Of a stretch of 64,000 nt of DNA, positions 7,720-16,690 are shown piece after piece (within the stretch, counting starts at the first letter, position 1; every line of letters starts with the position of its first letter). This DNA is from Chloroflexota bacterium (GTDB lineage: Bacteria; Chloroflexota; Anaerolineae; Anaerolineales; Villigracilaceae), in NCBI GenBank assembly GCA_016191845.1, contig JACPVF010000018.1:1-64000 (forward strand). Reading direction: 5' to 3'. Made by a program: the position numbers and the translations under genes. Under the pieces are notes generated by a model. It was given only the letters and a program-made list of their open reading frames with translations, had not been told where the DNA came from and made no database searches.

Positions 7720-8100
7720 ATGACAACCGCTACCCATATAAGATTCGGTCGAGGTTTTGTTGTTGTTCTTACAATCCTGGCATTTACTTATCCATTGGGA
7801 TTCGCTTATATGATCTTGTCATGGCTGGGCATCCAGAGTTATGACCCGCTTCTCTGGCCAAAAGATGCGCTTCCCATTTACGCCCTGGTTTTCCTTCTCG
7901 GTTGTGTTGGCTTGTTCTGGATCTGGAAGCGGAGAAAATTTGGGGTTTATACACTGACAGGAACGTGGATCCTGACGGCACTTCTTAACCAAATGATACG
8001 CTCGTCTGCGCCAACATCCTATCTCAGTATTCTCCTGGCGTGCGCCTTGATGATTGCATTTTCTCTGTTTCTAATCCCCGAATGGGAACACCTGGATTAG
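7720..8100 (+). CDS. Small polytopic membrane protein
   Basis: This 126-residue protein has four hydrophobic segments (about residues 12-33, 50-68, 75-92 and 98-118) and a basic patch KRRK after the second. No family is recognised. AAAGGAG lies just before the ATG at 7720, a good ribosome-binding site. The 170 bases upstream contain no gene. It is of the same general type as the cassette proteins upstream but has no visible attC-like site after it. The CTCCCAAC at 8102 is not matched by a right end. Confidence 0.65.
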   Translation: MTTATHIRFGRGFVVVLTILAFTYPLGFAYMILSWLGIQSYDPLLWPKDALPIYALVFLLGCVGLFWIWKRRKFGVYTLTGTWILTALLNQMIRSSAPTSYLSILLACALMIAFSLFLIPEWEHLD

Positions 8101-8210
8101 CCTCCCAACAGTGGCCCCCATAGGGCTATTTTGGGAACAATTGCAACCTGGTATGGTATACATTGTCTTCATGGCATCCCATGATTTTGAAAGATCGATG
8201 GAGGTAAACG

Positions 8211-8750
8211 ATGGCGCGTGAGGCCAAGTATTTCTCTCTCAGCCTGGAATCCCTCAGGTCTCTGGGGAGTTGGGCCGCGGACTGTGCCGAGAGAGCGCTC
8301 ACCGTTTACGAGAATCAGGCGAATGCAGACTCCCGCCCGCGTGCCGCCATCGAGGGGATTCGAGTGTTCGCCAATGGAGGGAAACGAAGCGCCCAGTTGC
8401 GGTTGCTTTCCCTGGCGGCGTTTTCTGCTGCGCGTGATGCGGAAAGCCCGGCAGCTATAGCGGCCGCTCGCGCCGCGGGCCTGGCAGCATCCAGCGCTTA
8501 TACACATCCGTTGGTGGATATTCAGCAAACAAAACATATCGTAGGTCCCGCAGCCTATGCCGCACTGGCACTCGAACTGGACCAGGGTGGCGATCATTCC
8601 ATTGGCGATAATGAAATTAGCTGGGCTGTATCACACGTCACCCCAGGAGTTTGCGAGATTCTGTTGCACATGCCCCCTCACGAAATGGGGAAAACGAGAC
8701 TGAAAAATATAATGCATAAGATCGATGCCAGCATACGGGGCCGAAATTAG
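8211..8750 (+). CDS. Imm5-like putative immunity protein
   Basis: This 179-residue, Ala-rich, all-helical protein has SWAADCAERALTVYE near residue 22, R-P-R-A-A-I-E-G-I-R, and A-A-R-A-A-G-L-A-A-S-S-A-Y followed by H near residue 98. These resemble the Imm5-type family found as candidate immunity proteins of polymorphic toxins and as stand-alone genes. No toxin is encoded next to it, so the role is uncertain. GGAGG lies eight bases before the ATG at 8211. The gene ends before a strong bidirectional terminator shared with the convergent MATE gene. Confidence 0.6.
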   Translation: MAREAKYFSLSLESLRSLGSWAADCAERALTVYENQANADSRPRAAIEGIRVFANGGKRSAQLRLLSLAAFSAARDAESPAAIAAARAAGLAASSAYTHPLVDIQQTKHIVGPAAYAALALELDQGGDHSIGDNEISWAVSHVTPGVCEILLHMPPHEMGKTRLKNIMHKIDASIRGRN

Positions 8751-8775
8751 CTCAAAGGTTATCCAGCACAAAATG

Positions 8776-8810
8776 AAAACGTGGTTCAGATGTAATCTGA
8801 ACCACGTTTT
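8776..8810. terminator. Bidirectional intrinsic terminator
   Basis: A perfect 16-base inverted repeat (8776-8791 and 8795-8810) with a three-base loop has four A on the left and four T on the right. It sits between the convergent Imm5-like and MATE genes and can end transcription from both sides. Confidence 0.9.
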
Positions 8811-8828
8811 AGTTACTTCCAATCTGGC

Positions 8829-10199
8829 TCACGCTTCAGCGTTGACCAGATCGTGGATCCACTTGCGCGAATGGAAGCGGAACTGGATGACGATGGCCTT
8901 GACGGCCTCTTCAGCCAGCACCATGACGTACACCCAGTATACAGGCAGGTGGAAGACAAATCCGCCGAGCAGGGCCATCGGCACACCCACGACCCAGATG
9001 GAGAAGATCTCCATAAACATGGCAAAGCGCGTATCCCCGCCCGCACGCAGCGCGCCAATGAACAGCATGAAGTTGTGGACGCGCAGCCACAGGCTGAGTG
9101 AGAAGACCAGCATCAACATACGCAGGTTGTCCGCAGCGGCGGGAGAAATATCATACAACCCCAGACCGATGAACGGTTCGCGGATCAGGATGACGGTCAT
9201 GCCTGCCAGCAGCGCCCCCAGGATGCCCAAGGTCAGGAAGCGCCGCCCGTATTCATAGGAGATTTCCTTCTCGCCCGCGCCGATCTTATTGCCGACCATG
9301 ACCGAGCAGGCATTACCCAGGCCGATGAACAGCACGAAGAACAATTCCTCGATGGTGGCGTTGATGTTGACGGCGGCAATGGCGTCCGTGCCGATGCGGG
9401 CGTAGACAGCGTTATAGACCGTGATGCCGAAGGACCAGAAGACCTCGTTGACCGCGGCGGGCATGGAGGTCCGAAGCACCCTGAGCAGGAAGGCGCGGTC
9501 GAAGCGGAAGAAGGTCAGCGGGTTGGCGGCCAGGGGAGTCCGCAGGGCGTAGACCAGGATAAGGAGCAGGGCCAGCTCGAAGGTCCAACCAAGGGCGGTG
9601 GCGATGGCCGCGCCGCGCACACCAAATGCGGGCAGTCCCCACTTCCCGAAGATGAGGATATAGCCAAGCCCTGTCTTGAAGATCAGCGCCATGACCGTGA
9701 CAACGGCCGTCAGCATGACCATGGCCATGCTGCGCAAGACGGCCATGTACGAGGTAACAATGCCCACCATGATGTAACTCAGCCCGACGATGCGCAGATA
9801 GCTGGCGCCGAGTTCGATCACTGCGCGGTCTTCGGTGTAGAAGCCCATAATGGTTTCGGGGACCAGCAGGGCCGCCAGGGTAAACAGTCCGCTCGCCAAC
9901 ACGGAGATGGAAAGCGAAATTCCCAGCACCCGGCGGATGCTGTGTGTGTCACCCTTGCCCCAGAACTGGGCGGTGAAGATGGCCATGCCGCTGGTCACGC
10001 CGAACAGGAACAGGATGAGCAGAAAAAAGACCTGGTTGGCAAGACCGAGGGCGGCAATGGAGGTTTCGCCCAACTGCCCCACCATGAGCACGTCCACCAT
10101 GTTGAGCGAGGCGGTGATGAGCTGCTGGAACGCCACCGGCACGGCAATCACCAGCATGGACCAGAGGAATTTCCTATCGCGGAGAAAGTCAAGATTCAT
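8829..10199 (-). CDS. MATE family multidrug/cation antiporter
   Basis: This 456-residue, twelve-segment membrane protein has the two MatE repeats. The first repeat opens with VPVAFQQLITASLNMVDVLMVGQLGE, cut here as VPVAFQQLITASLN...MVDVLMVGQLG, with the typical D-x-x-M-V-G of the family. The second repeat begins near residue 240 (SMPAAVNEVFWSFG). Such proteins export drugs or metabolites in exchange for Na+ or H+. Length is normal for NorM/DinF-type carriers. The start at 10199 keeps the usual short cytoplasmic N-terminus. It is monocistronic: the upstream crp-type gene ends in its own terminator and the downstream side has the terminator at 8776. Confidence 0.93.
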   Translation of the reverse strand: MNLDFLRDRKFLWSMLVIAVPVAFQQLITASLNMVDVLMVGQLGETSIAALGLANQVFFLLILFLFGVTSGMAIFTAQFWGKGDTHSIRRVLGISLSISVLASGLFTLAALLVPETIMGFYTEDRAVIELGASYLRIVGLSYIMVGIVTSYMAVLRSMAMVMLTAVVTVMALIFKTGLGYILIFGKWGLPAFGVRGAAIATALGWTFELALLLILVYALRTPLAANPLTFFRFDRAFLLRVLRTSMPAAVNEVFWSFGITVYNAVYARIGTDAIAAVNINATIEELFFVLFIGLGNACSVMVGNKIGAGEKEISYEYGRRFLTLGILGALLAGMTVILIREPFIGLGLYDISPAAADNLRMLMLVFSLSLWLRVHNFMLFIGALRAGGDTRFAMFMEIFSIWVVGVPMALLGGFVFHLPVYWVYVMVLAEEAVKAIVIQFRFHSRKWIHDLVNAEA

Positions 10200-10227
10200 G
10201 GAAGGGAGTCATATCTTTCAGAAAAAT

Positions 10228-10246
10228 CCGCCGCCCAAGACGGCGG
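10228..10246 (-). terminator. Intrinsic terminator after the Crp-family gene
   Basis: CCGCCG (10228-10233) pairs with CGGCGG (10241-10246) around a seven-base loop. Read on the minus strand the hairpin is followed by ATTTTTC. It lies downstream of the minus-strand regulator gene and before the MATE gene. Confidence 0.75.
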
Positions 10247-10260
10247 CGTAGATCAGAAAA

Positions 10261-10304
10261 TCTTGAGATTGCTTCGGTTGCTGACGCAACCTCGCAATGA
10301 CGAG
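10261..10304. repeat. Dispersed intergenic repeat of the GTCATTGCGAG type
   Basis: On the minus strand it reads CGTCATTGCGAGG, a small hairpin, then GAAGCAATCTC, a layout known from many environmental bacterial genomes. A related longer copy lies at 49742-49833. Confidence 0.7.
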
Positions 10305-11003
10305 CTAGTTATAGGGATGCGTCCACTGTTCCATCGCAACAGAGTCGGCCACGTAGATGCGGCGATCCTCGATGCGGATCGCGCCGCTGCGCTCCAACTC
10401 TCTGAGCGAACGCGCCACCACCTCGCGGACAGTGCCCAACCGCGCCGCCAGTTGTTCCTGCGTCAGGGGCGGAGTCGGGCGTCCCTGCGCATCCTCCTGT
10501 GGCAACTCGTTGATCAGGCGCGCCAGTCGATGCGTGACCTGATAGAAGGCCATCTCGCTGACCTTGTGCACCATGCCGCGCAACATCTGCCCGAAATTGG
10601 TCAACACCTTCTGCGCAAATTGCGGATGCAACAAAACCAATTGCCGTAACAGGACGCTGTCGATGACCCAAACGCGGCAAGTCTCCAGCGCCTCCACGTT
10701 GACAGGATGCGGGCCGCCATCGAAGGCGGGCACCTCCGAGAAGGTATCGCCTTCCTGCAGGACACGCACGATGTATTGGCGTCCCTGCGGGGAGAGGCGA
10801 TAGATCTTGGCACTACCCTGCTCGATGATGTGCAAGCCCGCGCAGGGATCGCCCTCCCAGAAAAGCACCTCGCCGCGCTGAGCCTCGCACAAACGCATGT
10901 GTGCAGCGATCTCCTTCAACATGGACTCGGGCAAGTCGTTGAAGTATTCATTGGCACGCAAGGCTTTGATCTTGGCAGCGGTGGTGACTTCGACGGAGTT
11001 CAT
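10305..11003 (-). CDS. Crp/Fnr family transcriptional regulator
   Basis: This 232-residue regulator has an N-terminal cyclic-nucleotide-binding-type beta barrel (about residues 15-130) and a C-terminal winged helix (about 150-225). The recognition helix TVREVVARSL carries Arg193, Glu194 and Arg198 with the spacing of the TGTGA-reading R-E-x3-R of E. coli CRP. In the ligand pocket His99 stands where CRP has the phosphate-binding Arg, so classical cAMP control is doubtful, and no FNR-type Cys cluster is seen. The ATG at 11003 is chosen over the longer frame because it follows the upstream stop by seven bases. It is the third gene of a tight minus-strand operon. A TGTGA-N6-TCACA site lies at 39423 before the hydrogenase operon. 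Confidence 0.9.
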   Translation of the reverse strand: MNSVEVTTAAKIKALRANEYFNDLPESMLKEIAAHMRLCEAQRGEVLFWEGDPCAGLHIIEQGSAKIYRLSPQGRQYIVRVLQEGDTFSEVPAFDGGPHPVNVEALETCRVWVIDSVLLRQLVLLHPQFAQKVLTNFGQMLRGMVHKVSEMAFYQVTHRLARLINELPQEDAQGRPTPPLTQEQLAARLGTVREVVARSLRELERSGAIRIEDRRIYVADSVAMEQWTHPYN

Positions 11004-11010
11004 ACAGCTT

Positions 11011-11520
11011 TCAAATCTCGCCAAGCAGCACGTGGTCGGTGCCGCGATCGATTTCCCACGGATAGACGATGAACGCGTCGGTAACGGCGGCATAGTAATC
11101 GGGGCGGACTCCGCCAAACAGGCTGCGGTACGGGTTGTAATGCAACACACAGGTTTCAGGGAATCCACCCGCCGCCGAGACACGGTTCTTGACCGCTGTG
11201 ATGGTGCGGCCCGAGCCCCATACATCGTCCACGATCAGGGTCGGGCGGCCGCGCAGCTTGTCATCGGCAGGAAACTGGATGAACTCAGGCCAGGCCATCA
11301 ACGCACTTTTCTGCTGCAACGATTCGGCAGGGAAATCCACCGCAGCGGTCAGCACATGCGTAATATCCATGGCTTCCGCCAACATCCCGCCTGGCACGAT
11401 GCCACCACGCGTGATCATCACCATGGCGGTGAACTCGCGCTTGAACTGCGGCAGGAGGTGGTCGATCAGGCGATTCACCTCCTCCCAACTCACCAACTCA
11501 CGACGGCGCTCGGGCTGCAT
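11011..11520 (-). CDS. Phosphoribosyltransferase family protein
   Basis: This 169-residue protein has the type I PRTase fold. The PRPP-binding loop is LIVDDVWGSGRTI (about residues 95-107, two consecutive Asp and the GSGRT loop), and the pyrophosphate loop is MITRGGIVPGG near residue 36. The sequence resembles xanthine/guanine phosphoribosyltransferases (Gpt-like), which convert a purine base and PRPP to the nucleotide. Related proteins in this family can also be regulatory. It is one base from the upstream membrane-protein gene and seven from the Crp-type gene, so the three are probably co-transcribed. Confidence 0.85.
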   Translation of the reverse strand: MQPERRRELVSWEEVNRLIDHLLPQFKREFTAMVMITRGGIVPGGMLAEAMDITHVLTAAVDFPAESLQQKSALMAWPEFIQFPADDKLRGRPTLIVDDVWGSGRTITAVKNRVSAAGGFPETCVLHYNPYRSLFGGVRPDYYAAVTDAFIVYPWEIDRGTDHVLLGEI

Positions 11521-11521
11521 A

Positions 11522-12418
11522 TCAACCCAGCACGGCCGCCAGCGGAGCAGGCGCAGCCACGGCGGAGGTCTGTCCCTGGGCGCGGGCCTTCTCGGTCTCG
11601 CGGGCCCAGATGTACAGGCAGGTGTGATAGGCAGTGCCCGTGTAGGTACTGATTACGCTGGCCACCATCACGAAGGAGAAGAAGATCAGCGCGCCCAACA
11701 CAATGCCGATGACGATGCCGAACGTGGCGGAACCCGTCACCAGGATGATGCCATAGCCCACGCCGAAGCCGAGCACTGCACCGATCACACCCAGCACGAA
11801 GCCGATCAACCCCGTCACCCAGTTGACACCCACCGCGCTGATACCCACCAGCAGCAGGTTCTCGCGGGTGATCTTGAGGATACGCTCCAGGCCATCCTTG
11901 AGGTTCAGGTCGTCGATGACCATGGCAGGCAACACCAACAGGGCCGCCTCGGTCCACAGGGCCTCGAGCGCACCCGCTGCGGCGCGAAGCACACCTGCCA
12001 GCAGTCCCTTACGGTTCTTCTGCGCGGACTGGCGCAGCAGGTTGACCACGGTCGAGACCGCCGCCAGGGTCAGGATGTCGAAGAAGTCGCGGCGCACAAT
12101 CGCCCAGGCCTTATCCATGCGGCCATCGCCCTCGGCGAGATACCCGTAGATCAGGTACACGGTCATGGCTGAGAAGACATAACTGACCACAAACTGCACA
12201 AAGACCAGGATCGCGCCCAGCACGAAGAGGATCGCCTGGCCCACCGTGCTGTCCGTGCCGAAGATGAAGGCCGACAACGCGATGGGGATGATGCCGATCA
12301 CCGAGACGATCATGCCGACGATCAGGGCATAGATCGAGGGTTTGATCAAGTCCCTATCCTTGAAGGCCATCGACCAGGCTTGCTGAAGAAAAGACCAACC
12401 ACGGGTAAAACTCTGCAT
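11522..12418 (-). CDS. Polytopic membrane protein, DUF6159-like
   Basis: This 298-residue integral membrane protein has about six hydrophobic segments, Gly/Val-rich in the C-terminal half (about residues 195-265). Its start (RGWSFLQQAWSMAFKDRDLIKPSI) and general plan recall the DUF6159 family, but this is from memory and unverified. The C-terminus after residue 270 is cytoplasmic and Ala/Pro-rich. It is the first gene of an operon with the phosphoribosyltransferase and the Crp-type regulator. Its function is unknown. Confidence 0.65.
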   Translation of the reverse strand: MQSFTRGWSFLQQAWSMAFKDRDLIKPSIYALIVGMIVSVIGIIPIALSAFIFGTDSTVGQAILFVLGAILVFVQFVVSYVFSAMTVYLIYGYLAEGDGRMDKAWAIVRRDFFDILTLAAVSTVVNLLRQSAQKNRKGLLAGVLRAAAGALEALWTEAALLVLPAMVIDDLNLKDGLERILKITRENLLLVGISAVGVNWVTGLIGFVLGVIGAVLGFGVGYGIILVTGSATFGIVIGIVLGALIFFSFVMVASVISTYTGTAYHTCLYIWARETEKARAQGQTSAVAAPAPLAAVLG

Positions 12419-12448
12419 TGCTGCCTCCTGTGCTAAGAATGCATCTGA

Positions 12449-14884
12449 TTATAGCAAACTTATCGGGTCCACTTCAACCCGCCAGCCGCTGGGAATACGT
12501 CCGTGCAGGAAGGCGACAGGGTCGGGTCCGCGCACGATGAGCTGCCAGCGGTGGATGCCGTCCACCTTGGAGAAGAAGGCGGGCGCGGGACCGATCAGCC
12601 CCGTCTCGACCCGCCGCTCGGACCGAATCCACGCGGAGAGTTGGTCGGCCAGTTTGCGCGCTTCCGCCTCCGCCCGACCCTCGTCCTGGTCCCGTATCTC
12701 GAGCCGCACCAGCCGCCCAAAGGGTGGATAGCCCAGCCGCTCACGCTGAGTCAGCTCCGCGCGATAATTACCCTCGAAGTCGTGCCGCGCCGCCGCCTGG
12801 ATGATCGCGCTCTCGGGCTGGAAGGTTTGCAGCACCACCTGTCCGCCGCGTGCGCTGCGGCCCGCACGGCCCGCCACCTGCGTCAGCACCTGGAAGACAC
12901 GCTCGCTCGCGAAGGGGTCGGGCAGGTTGAGGCCCACGTCGGCCAGGACGATACCCACCAACGTGACCAGCGGCAGGTCCAGACCCTTGGCCAGCATCTG
13001 CGTGCCCACCAAAATATCCGCTTGATGGTTGGAGAAATGGGTCAGGATCATCTCGTGTGCGTCCTTCTGGCGGGTGGTCTCCCAATCCCAGCGCAGGGTG
13101 CGCGCTTTGGGGAAGAGGGCCTGCGCCTCGGCCTCGACCTTCTCGCTGCCCAGTCCATACTCGCGGATCTGCGTCCCACCGCATTGCGGACATTTGTGCG
13201 GCTTGCCCCGCTCGTAGTTGCAGCGGTGACAGCGCAAGGTCTCTCGTGCTTCGAGGTGCAGGGTCAGCGGCGTATCGCAATTCGGACATTTGAGCGCATA
13301 CCCGCAGTCGCGGCAAAAAACGTAAGTGGCCGTGCCGCGACGGTTGAGGAACAGGATGGCCTGCTCGCCGTTGGAGAGAGTCTGGGCCAGCGCCTCCAAT
13401 AAGGCGCGGCTGAAGATGCCACGCTGTCCCTGTTTGAGTTCCTCGCGCATGTCCACCACTTGCACGGGCGGCAGACCGTTGACGTTGAGGATGCGGTTGG
13501 GTAATTCCAGGCGCGCCAGCGCACCATGCTCGGCCTGATACCGTTGAATAATGGAAGGCGTGGCGCTGCCCAGGATGCAAACCGAACCCGTCAGGCGCGC
13601 ATAGACTTGGGCTGCCTCCACAGCATGATAAAAGGGCGGGTCCGCCTGATAGTACGAGCCGTCGTGACACTCATCCGCGACGATCAGGCCCAGGTTCGGC
13701 AGTGGCGCAAACAGCGCCGAGCGAGCGCCGATCACCAGCTTGAGCAACCCCGCGCGGGCACGCCGCCAGGTATCGTAGCGCTCACCGTCCGACAACTTCG
13801 AGTGGACCAGCCCCACCTGCCCGGGGAAACGCGCCAGAAAACGGCGCACAGCCTGCGGGGTCAGCGCAATCTCAGGCACAAGGATGATGGCCTGTTTGCC
13901 GCGCCGCACGGTCTCTTCCACCGCACGCAGGTAGATCTCGGTTTTGCCCGAGCCCGTCACGCCTTGCAGGAGGAAGGGCGGGATGGAAGTCCCCGCCGCC
14001 AGCGCCTTGAAGCCCGCTCGAATTGGCTCCCAGGCCTGGGCCTGGTCGGCGGTCAACTCGGGCTTGCGCTCCGCCTCGGAGATCTGAATCTTCTCCAGCG
14101 GGTCGCGCCAGATTTCGCTCTCGCGCAAGAGGATCAACTCACGTTCGGCCAACTCCTGCAAGTCGGCCAGGTTGCATCCGCTCTCAGCATAGACCCACGA
14201 GACGTTGACCGCGTCGGGCACGCGCATCAGGAATCGCAGGGCCGCCGCACGCCGCATCCGCGTGGCTTCGGTCTTGCCGAGGCTGGACATGGCCGCCTCG
14301 GCGACCTCGGGCGCGACGGCCAGTTCCGCCACGCGAATGAACTTGGGGCGCACCGTCGGCGCGGGCAACACGGATTGACTCGCCAGCACGCCGCGTCGGA
14401 CCAACATCTGCGCGGTCTTGCGCCAGTCCACCTGGGCGAAGTGGCGGTCGATCTGCCGTCCGCGCAGAGGGCCTTTTTCCTGCAGCAATTTGAGTAGGCG
14501 CGAAGCCGTTTGGGATACGTCAGAGAGTTGGAGATTGGGGTCACGCAAGGTGAACAACATATCGGCCTGCTGGCTGAGGCCGGGCGGCAGCATCAGGTCT
14601 ACGAAGGCAGCCAGCGGCGCAAGGGTGGAGTCCGCCAGGGAATGAGCCAACTGAATCTGTGCGGGAGTCAGCACAGGCTGCGGGTCGAGCGTCGAGAGGA
14701 TCGGGCGCACCTCCGCTACGGACGGCGTTTCCACGAACTCAAGGATCACGCCCTGTACAGTCTGCCGCCCGAACGGCACCGTGACCAGCTGTCCGAGCGT
14801 CACCTGCCCCGCCAACTCGGGCGGGATGGCGTAATCGAAACTCCCACTCACGGCGGGCAGGTTGACCGAAATGCGCGCAAACAT
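12449..14884 (-). CDS. priA: Primosomal protein N' (replication restart helicase PriA)
   Basis: This 811-residue superfamily 2 helicase reloads the replicative helicase at stalled forks. The N-terminal 3'-DNA-binding domain begins FARISVNLPAVSGSFDY. Walker A is GVTGSGKTEIYL and the DEAH-type box is DECHD. Two zinc sites between the helicase lobes are formed by eight Cys (C-R-D-C-G-Y, C-P-N-C, C-H-R-C, C-P-Q-C). Length is within the usual range (730-830). The frame extends to 14932, but the ATG at 14884 gives the normal PriA N-terminus. It stands alone, with intergenic space on both sides. Confidence 0.96.
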   Translation of the reverse strand: MFARISVNLPAVSGSFDYAIPPELAGQVTLGQLVTVPFGRQTVQGVILEFVETPSVAEVRPILSTLDPQPVLTPAQIQLAHSLADSTLAPLAAFVDLMLPPGLSQQADMLFTLRDPNLQLSDVSQTASRLLKLLQEKGPLRGRQIDRHFAQVDWRKTAQMLVRRGVLASQSVLPAPTVRPKFIRVAELAVAPEVAEAAMSSLGKTEATRMRRAAALRFLMRVPDAVNVSWVYAESGCNLADLQELAERELILLRESEIWRDPLEKIQISEAERKPELTADQAQAWEPIRAGFKALAAGTSIPPFLLQGVTGSGKTEIYLRAVEETVRRGKQAIILVPEIALTPQAVRRFLARFPGQVGLVHSKLSDGERYDTWRRARAGLLKLVIGARSALFAPLPNLGLIVADECHDGSYYQADPPFYHAVEAAQVYARLTGSVCILGSATPSIIQRYQAEHGALARLELPNRILNVNGLPPVQVVDMREELKQGQRGIFSRALLEALAQTLSNGEQAILFLNRRGTATYVFCRDCGYALKCPNCDTPLTLHLEARETLRCHRCNYERGKPHKCPQCGGTQIREYGLGSEKVEAEAQALFPKARTLRWDWETTRQKDAHEMILTHFSNHQADILVGTQMLAKGLDLPLVTLVGIVLADVGLNLPDPFASERVFQVLTQVAGRAGRSARGGQVVLQTFQPESAIIQAAARHDFEGNYRAELTQRERLGYPPFGRLVRLEIRDQDEGRAEAEARKLADQLSAWIRSERRVETGLIGPAPAFFSKVDGIHRWQLIVRGPDPVAFLHGRIPSGWRVEVDPISLL

Positions 14885-15005
14885 GGGGTGATTATAATCG
14901 TCCCCCTTGAAAAAATTCACCACGGAGGTCACAAAGATTTTCTCAAGTAATCTTTAGTAAGACAATTCCCCGAGCAACTCTTCGACAATCCGTGAAGTAG
15001 CCCCT

Positions 15006-15851
15006 CTATCCCCTGCTCTTCAAAATCGCCGCCGCGCCATACCCTACCACGGACGAGAAATCGCCCGTGACGTCGCCCGAGGTGGCATGATGCAGCACCT
15101 GGACCCTGTCCGCGCCGAGGCCGCGGGCCGCCCACAGGACCGAAGCCACCGCACCCAATCCGCAGGCGAAGCCCTTGCCCGCCTCCTCGGTCTCGAAGAG
15201 ACTCTCGGGCGTGAAAGCCTCGAACTGACGGAGCATCTCCGCATCGAAACGTTCGGCCTGCTTCTGGGTATAGAAATGCGACAGGTCTGTGCTAGCCACC
15301 AACAGGAAGTTCCGTCCACGCAACAGGTCGGCCAGGGCCTGACCCAACCCCTCGGCCAGGTGCGGATCGATGACACGCACCATGACAGGCAGCAGGTGAA
15401 ATGGTCTGGCCAACGAGCGTTGCAGGAAGGGGAGTTCAATTTCCAGCGAATGCTCACGGTCACGGGCAACGCGCGTCAGACCGACGCCCAGGCTGTGGTG
15501 CAGGCGGTCATCCAGGTCCTCAAGCAGATCCTGCGCGACAGGGATTTCCCCCAGCGGCGTGACGTAGGCGCTGTGTGAACTGGTGAGGAACGGGCTGGTG
15601 TGGAAGTTATGATACGGCGAGAGCACGGCGATCCCGTCGGGGGTTTGCCCACGCAAGGCAGCGAAGGCGTAGCCCGCCACAGGTCCCGAGTAGATATGTC
15701 CCGCGTGGGGAGCAATGACGCCCAACACTTCCCCGTTCAATTCGGGCAGCTCAGCCTGGGCAAGATACTCGTCCACGCTGCGGGCCAGGGAGTCGGGGTC
15801 GGCGGGGTACCAGGTCCCCGCCAGGGGAGAGGGACGCAGGTTAATGGTCAT
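15006..15851 (-). CDS. MEMO1-family protein (AmmeMemoRadiSam system protein B)
   Basis: This 281-residue protein of the Memo/AmmeMemoRadiSam-B family is related in fold to class III extradiol dioxygenases. Conserved segments are RPSPLAGTWYPAD at the start, APHAGHIYSGPVAGYAF near residue 52, REHSLEIELPFL near 138 and STDLSHFY near 192. The His residues correspond to metal-ligand positions of the family. The AMMECR1 and radical-SAM partners often found beside it are not in this window. The start at 15851 (MTINLRP) is preferred, because the nine upstream codons to 15878 enter a palindrome. Confidence 0.92.
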   Translation of the reverse strand: MTINLRPSPLAGTWYPADPDSLARSVDEYLAQAELPELNGEVLGVIAPHAGHIYSGPVAGYAFAALRGQTPDGIAVLSPYHNFHTSPFLTSSHSAYVTPLGEIPVAQDLLEDLDDRLHHSLGVGLTRVARDREHSLEIELPFLQRSLARPFHLLPVMVRVIDPHLAEGLGQALADLLRGRNFLLVASTDLSHFYTQKQAERFDAEMLRQFEAFTPESLFETEEAGKGFACGLGAVASVLWAARGLGADRVQVLHHATSGDVTGDFSSVVGYGAAAILKSRG

Positions 15852-15860
15852 TAAAATAAT

Positions 15861-15889
15861 TGTAGCGCAAGATGGCATCTTGCGCTACA
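15861..15889. repeat. 29-bp TGTAG...CTACA palindrome
   Basis: TGTAGCGCAAGATG (15861-15874), one base, and its exact reverse complement (15876-15889). It lies between the lipoprotein stop and the Memo start, both on the minus strand. Two further palindromes with the same ends but other bodies occur at 56767 and 63490. Confidence 0.85.
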
Positions 15890-15912
15890 AGCGATCCAAA
15901 AATTGAAGCTAT

Positions 15913-16569
15913 TTACGGGACGCGATAGCTGGCGATGACGTCGTCGAGCGTGGACTTGTACTGGTCTTCTGCGCTATTCACCCATTCGACGGTGAAGAGC
16001 AGGAAGGTGTTGGTTCCGCGAGTCTCGAGGAATGAGATGCCTGAGTAGCCGCCTGCTTTCGAGGTCCAGATCAGCCGTTCGCTGCCGTCTTCCATCATGC
16101 GGTCATCGCTGACGCGGATATCGCCTTCCTTACCCGTCTTGCTATAGAAGGTGTTGAGCAGGTACAACGCAAACTTGCCTTTGTCGTTGCCCGCGAAGGG
16201 CTTGCCGTCATCGTACACGATGTTCTCCACCAGAGCCATTTGGTCAGGCGAGGTAAAGGTGTCGATGTAATAATAGTTCTTCTCAGAATCCACCGTCTGG
16301 CTGTAGGCCCAGTCGCTGGGGATGTCGATGGCGTAATACTTGTTCTGATCCGTGAAAGTGGTCAGGCCACCCGAGCTCTGCTGTTCGGGCGTCGGCTGAA
16401 CATCCTGCTGGGGCACAGGGGTCGGCTGCTGCGGGACGGGGGTAGGCTGGCTTTGTTGTTGCTGTTGAATAGGCGCGGGAGTAGGCGTTCCGCCGCCGTA
16501 ACAGGCCAGGCTGACAAACACGAACACGAACATCAATGCAAACAAACGATACGAACCTTGCTTCTTCAT
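15913..16569 (-). CDS. Secreted lipoprotein with Gln/Pro linker
   Basis: This 218-residue lipoprotein has a signal peptide ending in S-L-A-C (Cys23), then a Gln/Pro/Thr-rich linker (about residues 27-66) and a globular domain starting FTDQNKYYAIDIPSDW. That opening resembles PsbP-like/DUF1795-type domains in small surface lipoproteins, though this is a loose similarity. It is probably anchored to the outer face of the membrane. The promoter is not evident. The 29-bp palindrome after the stop may act as terminator. Role unknown. Confidence 0.78.
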   Translation of the reverse strand: MKKQGSYRLFALMFVFVFVSLACYGGGTPTPAPIQQQQQSQPTPVPQQPTPVPQQDVQPTPEQQSSGGLTTFTDQNKYYAIDIPSDWAYSQTVDSEKNYYYIDTFTSPDQMALVENIVYDDGKPFAGNDKGKFALYLLNTFYSKTGKEGDIRVSDDRMMEDGSERLIWTSKAGGYSGISFLETRGTNTFLLFTVEWVNSAEDQYKSTLDDVIASYRVP

Positions 16570-16690
16570 TCATTCTCCTTCTTGGGCGATAAAAAGTTTC
16601 GGGCATTATATAAAGGGTATGCCCGCTTGACAACCATACTTTTGGTCTATTTTTGGGAACAGCATCTCGAAGGCTGTGATCCAGATCTTG

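Noticed and set aside
8102-8145. CTCCCAAC ... TTTTGGGAACA as another attC-like site
   Set aside because: The left heptamer has T at the first position, no GTTRRRY right end follows and the leading end of the RibD-like cassette is not complementary to it.
12503-14950. Long plus-strand frames opposite priA and other GC-rich genes (for example 13526-14497, 36839-38587, 22103-22861)
   Set aside because: Antisense shadows caused by high GC at third codon positions. Composition is Arg/His/Gln-rich without domains, and the opposite strand holds clear conserved genes.
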